Below are positions 26,301 to 34,066 of a stretch of 64,000 nt of DNA, piece after piece. A program made the translations under genes and the position numbers. Source of the DNA: Kamptonema formosum PCC 6407 (GTDB taxonomy: Bacteria; Cyanobacteriota; Cyanobacteriia; Cyanobacteriales; Microcoleaceae); NCBI RefSeq assembly GCF_000332155.1, contig NZ_KB235903.1:981565-1045564 (forward strand). Direction: 5' to 3'. Below the pieces are notes generated by a model. It did not search any database. It was not told where the DNA came from and was given only the letters and a program-made list of their open reading frames with translations. Positions within the stretch are counted from its first letter, which is position 1, and each line of letters starts with the position of its first letter.

Positions 26301-27098
26301 ATGACGACTGATGCTTCCCCCTCCGCCGCCGTTACCCCCGATGCTTCCACGCCTGAAGTGAGTTTCAACCTGCAAGTTCATCTCAAAAATGAAGGCGGGC
26401 ACTTGTTGCTGCTGCTACCCCCCGAAACCAGTAGCGAAGCAGCAACTTCAACAGCAACAACCTGGACTGAACTGTGGCAACAGCTAAAAGTTAGACTGAA
26501 TGCAGGAGAACGCTTCTGGCAGCCAAATGCAGAAGTCCACCTGATGGCGAACGATCGCTTATTAGATATTCGCCAACTACAAGCGATCGCAGAAGCTCTT
26601 TCTGAAGTAGAACTCCAACTCAAACGAGTTCATACCATCCGCCGCCAAACAGCAGTCGCCGCCGCCACCGCCGGCTATGCCGTCGAACAGCAATCCCCCA
26701 TCTCCTCTCTCAACAAAACACCCTCAGAAACAGCTTCCTCCCTCGCCGAACCTCTGTATTTACAGATGACAATTCGCTCCGGCATAGAAATTCGGCATCC
26801 CGGTACAGTAATAATTTTAGGAGATGTCAATCCCGGCGGCTCAGTGGTCGCTCAAGGCGATATCCTAGTTTGGGGCCGTTTGCGGGGTAGAGTTCATGCT
26901 GGAGCAGGCGGCAATGCCAAAAGTGTAATTATGACTTTGCAAATGGAACCTATGCTAATTCGGATTGCTGAATACGTCGCCAGAGGGCCTGAGACTCAAC
27001 CGGCTCAGTTTTACCCCGAAGTCGCCTACGTGACTACCCAAGGCATTCGTATTAGCAGAGCCAGTGATTTTGATAAGGGGCTAGGGGTTAGGGGCTAG
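26301..27098 (+). CDS. minC: Septum site-determining protein MinC
   Basis: 265 aa. The C-terminal beta-helix dimerisation domain is clear: MTIRSGIEIRHPGTVIILGD, VNPGGSVVAQGDILVWGRLR, GRVHAGAGGN. The N-terminal FtsZ-inhibiting half is preceded by a low-complexity Ala/Ser/Pro stretch. MinC blocks FtsZ assembly away from midcell and is recruited by MinD. It is followed by minD and minE. Its last residues, KGLGVRG then TAG, are encoded by GGGGCTA heptamers, so the native C-terminal tail has probably been overwritten. Confidence 0.93.
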   Translation: MTTDASPSAAVTPDASTPEVSFNLQVHLKNEGGHLLLLLPPETSSEAATSTATTWTELWQQLKVRLNAGERFWQPNAEVHLMANDRLLDIRQLQAIAEALSEVELQLKRVHTIRRQTAVAAATAGYAVEQQSPISSLNKTPSETASSLAEPLYLQMTIRSGIEIRHPGTVIILGDVNPGGSVVAQGDILVWGRLRGRVHAGAGGNAKSVIMTLQMEPMLIRIAEYVARGPETQPAQFYPEVAYVTTQGIRISRASDFDKGLGVRG

Positions 27099-27265
27099 GG
27101 GCTAGGGAAGAGGGGGAGAAGGGGAGGATGGGGAGGATGGGGGAGATGGGGGAGATGGGGGAGATGGGTAATTAGCAATTAGCAATTAGCAATTAGCGAT
27201 TAGCAATTAGCAATTAGCAACTAACAACTAACAACTAGCAATTAACAACTAACAACTAACAATTT
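27075..27265. repeat. Complex heptamer array between minC and minD
   Basis: GGGGCTA units (27075-27105), GGGGGAGAT units (27125-27165), TTAGCAA units (27171-27225) and CAACTAA units (27217-27262), in that order, fill the complete intergenic space and overlap the 3' end of minC. Confidence 0.8.
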
Positions 27266-27270
27266 TACTT

Positions 27271-28077
27271 ATGGCTCGCATTATTGTTGTTACTTCTGGC
27301 AAAGGAGGAGTTGGGAAAACTACCTCCACAGCAAATCTGGGCATGGCTCTGGCGAAACTTGGTCGCTCTGTAGCGGTAGTTGATGCTGACTTCGGCTTGA
27401 GAAATTTGGACTTGCTATTAGGTTTAGAAAATCGCATCGTTTATACGGCAGTAGAAGTAATTGCCGGCGAATGTAGACTAGAACAAGCTTTAGTCAAAGA
27501 TAAACGCCAGCCCAATCTAGTATTACTACCGGCCGCTCAAAACCGGATGAAAGATGCTGTTAGTGCCGAACAAATGAAACAATTAGTTAACGTACTAGCA
27601 GAGAAATATGACTATATTTTGATTGATTCGCCCGCAGGAATTGAGCAGGGATTTCAAAATGCGATCGCGGCCGCTCAAGAAGGCGTGATCGTCACCACCC
27701 CAGAAATTGCCGCCGTCCGCGATGCCGATCGCGTTGTGGGTTTACTAGAAGCTCATAATGTCAAACGTATCCACCTGATCGTCAATCGTATTCGACCCTT
27801 AATGGTGCAAGCTAATGATATGATGTCGGTGCAGGATGTGCGGGAAATTCTTGCTATTCCTCTGCTGGGAGTTGTCCCAGACGACGAGCGCGTAATTGTT
27901 TCCACTAACCGGGGCGAACCCTTAGTGCTGTCGGAAACTCCATCCTTAGCTGGAACCGCCTATGAAAATATTGCTCGGCGCTTAGAAGGCGAAAAAGTTG
28001 AGTTTCTCGAACTCAATCCCCCCCAGGATAACTTTTTTACTCGACTCCGTAGGCTGTTAACAGCTAAGATTATGTAA
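27271..28077 (+). CDS. minD: Septum site-determining ATPase MinD
   Basis: 268 aa. Deviant Walker A KGGVGKTT (11-18), switch regions DADFGLRNLD and DYILIDSPAGIEQGF, and a C-terminal amphipathic membrane-targeting helix (FFTRLRRLLTAKIM). MinD binds the membrane when ATP-loaded and carries MinC; MinE triggers its release. It is the middle gene of minCDE, separated from minC by heptamer arrays and from minE by 288 bp. Confidence 0.97.
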   Translation: MARIIVVTSGKGGVGKTTSTANLGMALAKLGRSVAVVDADFGLRNLDLLLGLENRIVYTAVEVIAGECRLEQALVKDKRQPNLVLLPAAQNRMKDAVSAEQMKQLVNVLAEKYDYILIDSPAGIEQGFQNAIAAAQEGVIVTTPEIAAVRDADRVVGLLEAHNVKRIHLIVNRIRPLMVQANDMMSVQDVREILAIPLLGVVPDDERVIVSTNRGEPLVLSETPSLAGTAYENIARRLEGEKVEFLELNPPQDNFFTRLRRLLTAKIM

Positions 28078-28118
28078 GTAAGCGGCGAAGTTTTGGTAAT
28101 AAATGCCGATCTCGGTAT

Positions 28119-28142
28119 ACTGCCAGTTAAACTATTGGCAGT
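28119..28142 (+). promoter_or_regulatory. Hairpin between minD and minE
   Basis: ACTGCCA and TGGCAGT pair (7 bp) around a 10-nt loop, 42 bp after the minD stop. It has no T-run, so it may be an RNA-processing or attenuation structure rather than a terminator. Confidence 0.35.
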
Positions 28143-28365
28143 GAGGAATGAGGAAGAATTTAAAGTGTTTATTTTAAAGGGTATGTTGTCAGGATTTTCT
28201 CACTTCGCCGCCCCGTTCAGTTACCAGCCTCTTTCCTCAAGAGCGCGATCGCCACTGACATAAACGATCCTACTCGAAACTACTAACCAGTTTCGTGGCC
28301 GTTACCATAGGCGGCTAAACGGATTTACTGCCACCTGCCTAACTCTTGACAACTCCGCAAGCCCC

Positions 28366-28635
28366 ATGATTAATACACTTCTCGATCGCCTTTTCCCCCG
28401 CACGACTGACAACAGCCGCGAGGAAGTTAAACGCCGCCTCAAACTCGTTCTCGCCCACGACCGTTCTGACCTCACTCCAGAAATGGTTGAATCAATGCGA
28501 AAAGAAATCCTAGAGGTAGTATCTCGCTATGTGGAACTCGAAACCGATGGTACAGAGTTTTCCCTAGAAAGCGATCGCCGCGCCACAGCACTGATTGCAA
28601 ACCTACCCATCCGCCGAGTCAAGTCAGATACTTAG
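28366..28635 (+). CDS. minE: Cell division topological specificity factor MinE
   Basis: 89 aa, typical length. It starts [11 protein letters not shown], contains [13 protein letters not shown]-like [20 protein letters not shown], the MinD-stimulating segment, and a C-terminal dimerisation domain. It drives MinD off the membrane so that MinC activity is lowest at midcell. The 288 bp that separate it from minD suggest it may have extra control. Confidence 0.95.
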   Translation: MINTLLDRLFPRTTDNSREEVKRRLKLVLAHDRSDLTPEMVESMRKEILEVVSRYVELETDGTEFSLESDRRATALIANLPIRRVKSDT

Positions 28636-28740
28636 CTGGTTATTTCCCAGAGTTCAATAGAGGAGAATCTATTAAGATATTAATAGTTAGGTAACTTATT
28701 TGAGTTTTAACCTAAGTCTCGACTCTACTGGAGCTACCCG

Positions 28741-29862
28741 ATGTTAGCCGAGCTAATCTCTTCCAGACGTATTCTCAAAGCCCAACTCATCGAATTTTTA
28801 GGACTCCCTGACAATTCTAAGGACAAAAAAGAGAGTCTCGTCAGTACAATTCTGTCTATTTTAGAAGAAAATGCCTTCGAGCAAGCAAGATTCTGGGAAA
28901 CATTCAAAAGCGAGTTAGCTGTTGAGCCGATAGAATTAGAAGAGCTGCTCAACTGCTCTAAAAACGAGCGCAAGCGCTGGGTAAAAGAAGGCAAAATCCC
29001 TATTTTAGAATATCGCAGTTTTCGGAAATCTGGAATGGATTTGGAATATCCCGTTCACGACAGAAGATTTATCCTCAGCATCACCCAAGCAGATATTCAG
29101 CGGTGGCGAGAAGAACATAGATCGCAGATCAAAACTAATCGGCAAACAGGAGCACAAATTGCCTCAGAAAGCCGCAAGGAACATCAGCAATCAAGAGAAG
29201 CTTTTGGCTCAGCTTGGGAAAAAATTATAGAGGAATGGCAAGAAAAAGGATCGAGTGAAATATCAGCTATTCTCCAACTAGCCTACTGGACAGTGTGGGC
29301 CTCTCGCTGGGCCAAAGAGAATCAAATTAAAAGCCTCAGAGCAATCAAATATAACGAACAGTACGAGCAGCGGCGAGAACAATGGTACGAGCGCAAAAAT
29401 CAAGCAATCAAGTTATTGGCTCAGGTTCCCTATGGAATGCTAGCATTTTATCGTCCAGTTGATTCTGATAAATTGTATCTGAAGCTTTGCGATAATCATT
29501 ATGAAATGATGAAGGAGGGCTACTATTGGGATAAGTGGGAATTTTATTATCACAATCGCAAGCTAGTACACAAATGCCGGGAATGTATTTATACGGAAAC
29601 TAGGGATTATTATTCGCTGTACTATTTGGAAATCAAGACCGAGCAGTTTCCTGATTTTACTTTTTCTTACCATACACCTTACACAATGGGAAAAAAATTT
29701 TTGCCTCATCCTGAAACGCTACCTTATGTAGATCATGTTGAGCAAGATGGTATTTTCCGCTTTGGCAGACCCATGTTAGAACAGGAGAAAATCATTCACA
29801 GAGAGAAGGATGTTTTAGCTAAGTTTGAAAAGGCTTTGGCGGAGGCGAAAAAATTTGTATAG
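28741..29862 (+). CDS. Hypothetical protein with CxxC motif, unknown function
   Basis: 373 aa, charged and helical in the first two thirds. Residues 75-130 (LEELLNCSKNERKRWVKEGKIP ... LSITQADIQRWREEH) look like a helix-turn-helix/MerR-like recognition region in which the helix contacts a wing. The C-terminal third is rich in Tyr/Trp and has KCRECIYTETRDYYSLYYLE, a CxxC followed by a beta-hairpin that resembles a small zinc or nucleic-acid-binding module. I do not recognise a family. It begins directly after an untranslated 105 bp behind minE on the same strand. Confidence 0.55.
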   Translation: MLAELISSRRILKAQLIEFLGLPDNSKDKKESLVSTILSILEENAFEQARFWETFKSELAVEPIELEELLNCSKNERKRWVKEGKIPILEYRSFRKSGMDLEYPVHDRRFILSITQADIQRWREEHRSQIKTNRQTGAQIASESRKEHQQSREAFGSAWEKIIEEWQEKGSSEISAILQLAYWTVWASRWAKENQIKSLRAIKYNEQYEQRREQWYERKNQAIKLLAQVPYGMLAFYRPVDSDKLYLKLCDNHYEMMKEGYYWDKWEFYYHNRKLVHKCRECIYTETRDYYSLYYLEIKTEQFPDFTFSYHTPYTMGKKFLPHPETLPYVDHVEQDGIFRFGRPMLEQEKIIHREKDVLAKFEKALAEAKKFV

Positions 29863-29998
29863 CTGGGTTTTTGCTTCTCTGTTACTATCAGCTAAATATG
29901 TAAATATTTGTGACATATATAATTATGAGTCGCGAAACATCATATTATATTAAGTGTATTTGTCTAACCAAAAGCTGTTTATCAGTGGGTGGTTGACA

Positions 29999-30024
29999 GC
30001 GCTTGGGACAATAGTCCCAAGCGC
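29999..30024. repeat. Perfect 11-bp hairpin
   Basis: GCGCTTGGGAC and GTCCCAAGCGC with loop AATA. It has no T-tract; it could still end transcription or be a small mobile hairpin. Confidence 0.7.
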
Positions 30025-30243
30025 GGGAAGTAAAAGCTAGGAAAACGATTACTTCCCAGTTAATTTAATATTTTTTGAATCCGGTAGCTCCTCTGTTTTC
30101 TATATCTAGACATACTCTCTGTCCTTCTCTATAGTGAGGAGTATCCTTGTCATTGCAAGTGAATATTCTTGTGATAAGATAGTAAGCGAATATCTTGGTC
30201 ATAGTCAGAAAATATCCTTGTCATTGCGCGAGGGAATATCCTT

Positions 30244-30307
30244 GTCATTGCGAGCGAAGCGAAGCAATCTCAAGGCCTTGAGATTGCTTCGCTTCGCTCG
30301 CAATGAC
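30244..30307. repeat. Perfect 64-bp REP palindrome
   Basis: Two 32-bp arms without any loop or mismatch; the left arm starts GTCATTGCGAGCGAAGC and ends CTCAAGG. It shares its outer 26 bp with the palindrome at 4745-4809. Confidence 0.92.
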
Positions 30308-30403
30308 GGAGTTATATTTATCAGAACAGAGTGTATCAATGACGGAGTTATCTCTAAACCTGACAGAGTTATGTTTGCAATAACATCCTGTTTAACTAGG
30401 TCT

Positions 30404-30448
30404 GCAATTAGCAATTAGCAATTAGCAATTAGCAATTAGCAATTAGCC
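30404..30448. repeat. TTAGCAA heptamer array at the 3' end of the methyltransferase gene
   Basis: About six copies of TTAGCAA. The TAA stop of the methyltransferase gene (on the minus strand) lies in the last unit. Confidence 0.85.
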
Positions 30449-31114
30449 ATTACCTAATTTCTGCGCTTGAATTACCTGGAGACTACCACCTGCATAAAGT
30501 GCGGGCTGCTGCGGTACATTTGTACTAGGATTTTCCCCACTCAGACCTACCTCAAACCCCACCTCCGATAACAGATTAGTGAGATCGGTTTCAATTAACT
30601 GCCAAGCAGTCTCCGTTTCAAATAACCAGAAAAAAACTGCCACCCCTGGCCAAAATATCGGATTAGTCGGCCGGTGAAAATCTACCAAAGTGAAGATCCC
30701 CTCCGGCTTGAGCACGCGGTAAACTTCTTGTAATATTTGCTGCAACTGCATAGGCTGCATTTCGTGCATCGCCGCACTGGTATGCACCAAATCAAAATAA
30801 TTGTCAGGAAATGGCATTTCCTCGGCAAAAGCTTCTACATATTGAGCTGAGGGGACATTCTTTTTTGCCCGTTTCAGCGACAAGGGTGAAGCGTCGAGCC
30901 CGGTGACATCCTGAGAGTATTGGATTAGAAATTGAGTAGTTTGACCGCTACCGCAGCAGAGGTCTAAGATTTTAGTGTCCGATCGCATGGTCAAACCTTG
31001 CAAGGCAAGCTGGCGGAAACGCGCTTCCCCGCCTACACTTAGAGCGGCGATGCGTGATATCGCGTCATAGAGCCACTGGTAACGATAACTTAAATCTCTA
31101 AGAATTGTTGCCAT
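30443..31114 (-). CDS. Class I SAM-dependent methyltransferase
   Basis: 223 aa. Motif I ILDLCCGSGQTTQFL, motif II/acidic loop VTGLDASPLSL, motif III LVHTSAAMHEM and a post-motif LKPEGIFTLVDFHRP place it in the Methyltransf_11/UbiE-like group. A hydrophobic stretch (FWPGVAVFFWLF) may contact a membrane or lipid substrate. Substrate unknown; divergent from hemH by about 100 bp. The last residues, KLGNG, run to a stop supplied by a TTAGCAA heptamer. Confidence 0.88.
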   Translation of the reverse strand: MATILRDLSYRYQWLYDAISRIAALSVGGEARFRQLALQGLTMRSDTKILDLCCGSGQTTQFLIQYSQDVTGLDASPLSLKRAKKNVPSAQYVEAFAEEMPFPDNYFDLVHTSAAMHEMQPMQLQQILQEVYRVLKPEGIFTLVDFHRPTNPIFWPGVAVFFWLFETETAWQLIETDLTNLLSEVGFEVGLSGENPSTNVPQQPALYAGGSLQVIQAQKLGNG

Positions 31115-31215
31115 AGTTAAAATTGTGTATGTTTGGCTATCGACTCAGGCTTATTAAGAAGTTATATTATTAAAATTGGTAACAAAGCTGAGACAAGAGG
31201 GGAAATGCAAGCGCT

Positions 31216-32379
31216 ATGGGTCGTATAGGAGTTTTACTACTAAATTTGGGTGGGCCGGATCAAATCGAAGATGTCCGCCACTTTCTTTTCAATCTGTTTT
31301 CTGACCCAGAGATTATTCGCATACCCTTTCCTTGGATGCAGAAACCCCTCGCCTGGTTGATTTCTACGCTGCGGGCCGAGAAATCCCAGGAAAACTACAA
31401 GCACATCGGCGGTGGCTCTCCTTTGCGGCGGATCACAGAAGAGCAAGCGGTAGCACTGGAAGCAAAGTTACAGGAAAAGGGACAGGAAGCTAAAGTTTAT
31501 GTGGGGATGCGTTATTGGCATCCTTTTACTGAGGAGGCGATCGCGAAAATCAAGCGCGATCGCATTGAACAGTTGGTAATCTTACCACTTTATCCCCAAT
31601 TCTCTATCAGTACGAGTGGTTCCAGTTTCCGACTCTTAGAAAGGATCTGGCAAGACGATCCCACTCTCCAACAGCTTGAGTATACGCTTATTCCCTCTTG
31701 GTATCAGCGATCGGGCTACCTGCGGGCGATGGCTCAATTAATCGCCCAAGAACTCGATCGTCGCCCCGATCCCGATGGAGTTCATATATTCTTTAGCGCT
31801 CACGGTGTCCCCGTTAGCTATGTGGAAGAAGCAGGAGATCCTTACCAGCGAGAGATTGAGGACTGTACTAGCAGGATTATGCAGACTCTCAGCCGACCAA
31901 ATGACCATACCCTTGCTTACCAAAGTCGGGTTGGCCCGGTGGAATGGCTCAAGCCATATACGGAAGAAGCGATTCCAGAATTGGCTGCTAAAGGAGTTGA
32001 TGAGTTGCTTGTAGTTCCGATCAGCTTTGTTTCTGAGCATATCGAAACGTTGCAAGAAATTGATATGGAGTATCGCGAATTGGCAGAACATTCGGGGATT
32101 CACAACTTCCACCGCGTGCCGGCTCTTAATACTCATCCTGTATTTATTGAGGATTTAGCTGATTCAGTTATTGAGGCTTTAGATGCACCCAATATTAAGT
32201 TTTCTGAGGTGATACATCCTCCGAAGAAGGCAAAAATGTACCCGCAAGAACGTTGGGAATGGGGTTTGACTACTGCGGCAGAAGTTTGGAATGGCCGTCT
32301 GGCAATGATTGGGTTTATCGGACTTTTGGTGGAGTTAATCACAGGTCATGGCCCCCTGCATCTTATTGGGTTGCTTTAG
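31216..32379 (+). CDS. hemH: Ferrochelatase with C-terminal chlorophyll a/b-binding-type helix
   Basis: 387 aa. The catalytic part (1-320) starts [15 protein letters not shown] and includes the iron-binding His region [10 protein letters not shown] and [16 protein letters not shown]-terminal extension (about 340-387) has [20 protein letters not shown], a light-harvesting-like motif, within one membrane helix. This fused form is usual in cyanobacteria and places haem synthesis at thylakoid or plasma membranes and near chlorophyll handling. Single gene; followed by heptamers and an inverted repeat. Confidence 0.96.
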   Translation: MGRIGVLLLNLGGPDQIEDVRHFLFNLFSDPEIIRIPFPWMQKPLAWLISTLRAEKSQENYKHIGGGSPLRRITEEQAVALEAKLQEKGQEAKVYVGMRYWHPFTEEAIAKIKRDRIEQLVILPLYPQFSISTSGSSFRLLERIWQDDPTLQQLEYTLIPSWYQRSGYLRAMAQLIAQELDRRPDPDGVHIFFSAHGVPVSYVEEAGDPYQREIEDCTSRIMQTLSRPNDHTLAYQSRVGPVEWLKPYTEEAIPELAAKGVDELLVVPISFVSEHIETLQEIDMEYRELAEHSGIHNFHRVPALNTHPVFIEDLADSVIEALDAPNIKFSEVIHPPKKAKMYPQERWEWGLTTAAEVWNGRLAMIGFIGLLVELITGHGPLHLIGLL

Positions 32380-32382
32380 GGT

Positions 32383-32435
32383 AATTGTTAGTTGTTAGTT
32401 GATAGTTGATAGTTGTTAGTTATTGGTTGATAGAC
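32383..32435. repeat. TTGTTAG / TTGATAG heptamer array
   Basis: Seven degenerate heptamer units directly after hemH, of the same class as 1418-1448. Confidence 0.7.
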
Positions 32436-32445
32436 ACAATTAAAC

Positions 32446-32517
32446 GTAGGGTGGGCGCTCGCCTCAAAAAGGCTATAAGTCATAGCAGAAGATGGTTGAG
32501 GCGAGCGCCCACCTTAC
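32446..32517. repeat. Inverted repeat with 21-bp arms
   Basis: Arms GTAGGGTGGGCGCTCGCCTC plus A (32446-32466) and the complement ending CCCACCTTAC (32497-32517) match at 20 of 21 positions with a 30-nt loop. Its right edge touches the putative insertion-sequence end at 32518. Confidence 0.8.
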
Positions 32518-32573
32518 AACCCACATTCCGCAGGTCTTTAAACAGAATTGATGGTTATAAATTTTAAAAATTC

Positions 32574-32614
32574 AAGCCTGAAGTGATTACCCAGTAATCA
32601 TTTCAGGCTTTTTT
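32574..32614 (+). terminator. Strong terminator hairpin inside the left end of the IS remnant
   Basis: AAGCCTGAAGTGATTAC pairs with GTAATCATTTCAGGCTT (one G-T), loop CCA, followed by TTTT. Terminators close to the end of an insertion sequence commonly shield the transposase from outside transcription. Confidence 0.8.
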
Positions 32615-32654
32615 GATATACAATGAACGAATTAGGAGCAAAGAGGAAAAAACC

Positions 32655-32747
32655 ATGAATGAGCATCAAGAAGCCATAAAAGTCCTAGATTTATACCAAT
32701 TTTACATGAAGTTGCATAGAATGAAGATAATGTTTAGAGGTCATTAG
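32655..32747 (+). pseudogene. N-terminus of an IS1634/DUF4277-type transposase, interrupted
   Basis: A good AGGAGCAAAGAGGAAA leader precedes the ATG. The first 13 residues (MNEHQEAIKVLDL) look like the start of DUF4277 transposases; the following residues (YQFYMKLHRMKIMFRGH) do not and probably belong to the inserted IS630-type sequence. Confidence 0.4.
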
Positions 32748-32749
32748 TT

Positions 32750-33196
32750 ATGGCACGTCAACTGATTCTGGCGATCGCAGAAAGTGCAGAGAGCTTGGAA
32801 CAACAACTAAAAACCAGTCGCACCGCCAGCCAAAAAGAACGCTTGCAAATGTTGTGGTGGCTAAAAACGGGACAAGTCACTGAGCATCAAATCCTTGCCG
32901 AACGTCTCGGACGTGATGGTTCAACGGTAACTCGGTGGTTACAAAAGTATCGCAAAGGAGGACTCTGTGAATTGTTGGCGATCAAAAGTGCGCCCGGAAA
33001 ATCGCGCCACTTGAGTCCAGACGCGATCGCGGGCTTACAAGAAAGACTAAAGCAGGAACCTGGCTTCAAGAGCTATGGGGAAATTGTGGAGTGGCTTAAT
33101 CAGACCTATGAGCTCAAATTGAAATATCCCACAGTCTATCATTGGGTACACTACCGACTCAAAGCTAAATTAAAAGTGCCACGTCCGAACATCTAA
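32750..33196 (+). pseudogene. IS630-type transposase, N-terminal DNA-binding half only
   Basis: 148 aa. Residues 20-70 form a helix-turn-helix (WWLKTGQVTEHQILAERLGR then DGSTVTRWLQKYR), followed by the winged-helix part (LKQEPGFKSYGEIVEWLN and YPTVYHWVHYRLKAKLKVPRP) that precedes the catalytic domain in IS630/Tc1-type transposases. The DDE domain is missing: the frame ends exactly where the IS1634-type fragment begins. A DNA-binding-only protein could still be made. Confidence 0.8.
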
Positions 33197-33198
33197 TC

Positions 33199-33384
33199 GG
33201 AAAGGGAATACTACCCGAACATCTAAACGACGATAGACTAGGAAGAGCCCTCGACAAATATTATCAAGTAGGAACCACAAAACTCTTCACAACAATCGCC
33301 ATGAAAGCCGCCCATAATTTCCAAGTAAAAATGAACAGCATCCACAAGGTAGGCACAGATATTTTTCCTACAGTGAATGTATGA
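33199..33384 (+). pseudogene. Internal fragment of an IS1634/DUF4277-type transposase
   Basis: Open frame GKGILPEHLNDDRLGRALDK then YYQVGTTKLFTTIAMKAAHN, a well-conserved early region of DUF4277 transposases. It has lost its start and its catalytic part. The fragment joins the IS630-type sequence at about 33198. Confidence 0.7.
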
Positions 33385-33490
33385 AAATCCTTAGTCATCA
33401 AAGCCAGAACTGCGGAATGTGGGTTCAAAGGTGGCATCTTTGGCTTGACCTAGACATTGATAAGCAAGTTGACAAACTCCAAACTTTCCT

Positions 33491-33919
33491 ATGAAGCTAA
33501 CTAAGATTGACTTAAGCAATATATTGGGAGTCGGTCATTCTAACGGTCATTTAGGGCTGTTAATAGACCGAGGAGAGGAAGTAGAGTACATTGAGATTGA
33601 GGCTCCAAAAGCTGCTTTACACGGACTGCAAGGAGTTGCCTTTATTGCTAATAACGATCTAAGCGGTAGCATTGAAACAAACCAAATTACCTCAATTCCA
33701 GAGCCAATTGCTATGCTCCCCGTTAGTTCCTCTATGGCACAAGCGATTGGTTATGATGCAGATAGCCAAACTTTACAGATAGAATTTGCCAGTGGCGCTG
33801 TTTATCAATATGCTGATGTAGAAGAGGAAACTTGGGAATCTTTGCGGGACGCTGACTCTACTGGAAAGTTTTTCAACTCTGAGATTAAAAGCCGTTATTC
33901 CAGCGAGCGGGTAGACTAA
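33491..33919 (+). CDS. KTSC-domain protein
   Basis: 142 aa. The C-terminal 65 residues (VSSSMAQAIGYDADSQTLQI then EFASGAVYQYADV and GKFFNSEIKSRY) are a KTSC domain, named for its occurrence behind lysyl-tRNA synthetases. The N-terminal half is beta-rich and unrecognised. Role unknown; the domain is small and probably binds a partner. It begins 65 bp after the IS remnant. Confidence 0.85.
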   Translation: MKLTKIDLSNILGVGHSNGHLGLLIDRGEEVEYIEIEAPKAALHGLQGVAFIANNDLSGSIETNQITSIPEPIAMLPVSSSMAQAIGYDADSQTLQIEFASGAVYQYADVEEETWESLRDADSTGKFFNSEIKSRYSSERVD

Positions 33920-34066
33920 TTAGGCCAAAATAGGGTGTTTCGGAGACGCGAACTCTTATTAGATCGATCTATAAGGAAACTCTGGCGCACCCTATAAGCT
34001 CATTCAAGCGTGCTAGTTGCCTAAGTCTCTGCTTTCGATCCGCCCTAGTGCGGTAAAGTTAGATTT

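Larger units (their letters stand above)
29863..30442. other. Repeat-rich intergenic region
   Basis: 580 bp without a real gene. It holds a perfect 11-bp hairpin (29999-30024), degenerate copies of a unit containing AATATCCTTGTCATTGCG (about 30140-30245), a 64-bp perfect palindrome (30244-30307) and a TTAGCAA heptamer array (30404-30448). Open frames reading through the palindrome on both strands are artefacts of its sequence. Confidence 0.7.
32518..33425. mobile_element. Mosaic insertion-sequence remnant (IS1634-like shell with IS630-like insert)
   Basis: The ends 32518-32533 (AACCCACATTCCGCAG) and 33410-33425 (CTGCGGAATGTGGGTT) are exact 16-bp inverted repeats. Inside lie a terminator hairpin, a 13-residue N-terminus (MNEHQEAIKVLDL) of an IS1634/DUF4277-type transposase, a 148-aa N-terminal part of an IS630-type transposase, and a further IS1634-type fragment. 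No complete DDE catalytic domain remains, so the element cannot move by itself. Confidence 0.6.

Noticed and set aside
30134-30418. Reading frames on both strands through the REP palindrome
   Set aside because: Their codons are produced by the palindrome and degenerate repeats; the two strands give similar peptides (LKALRLLRFARND) because of the inverted symmetry.
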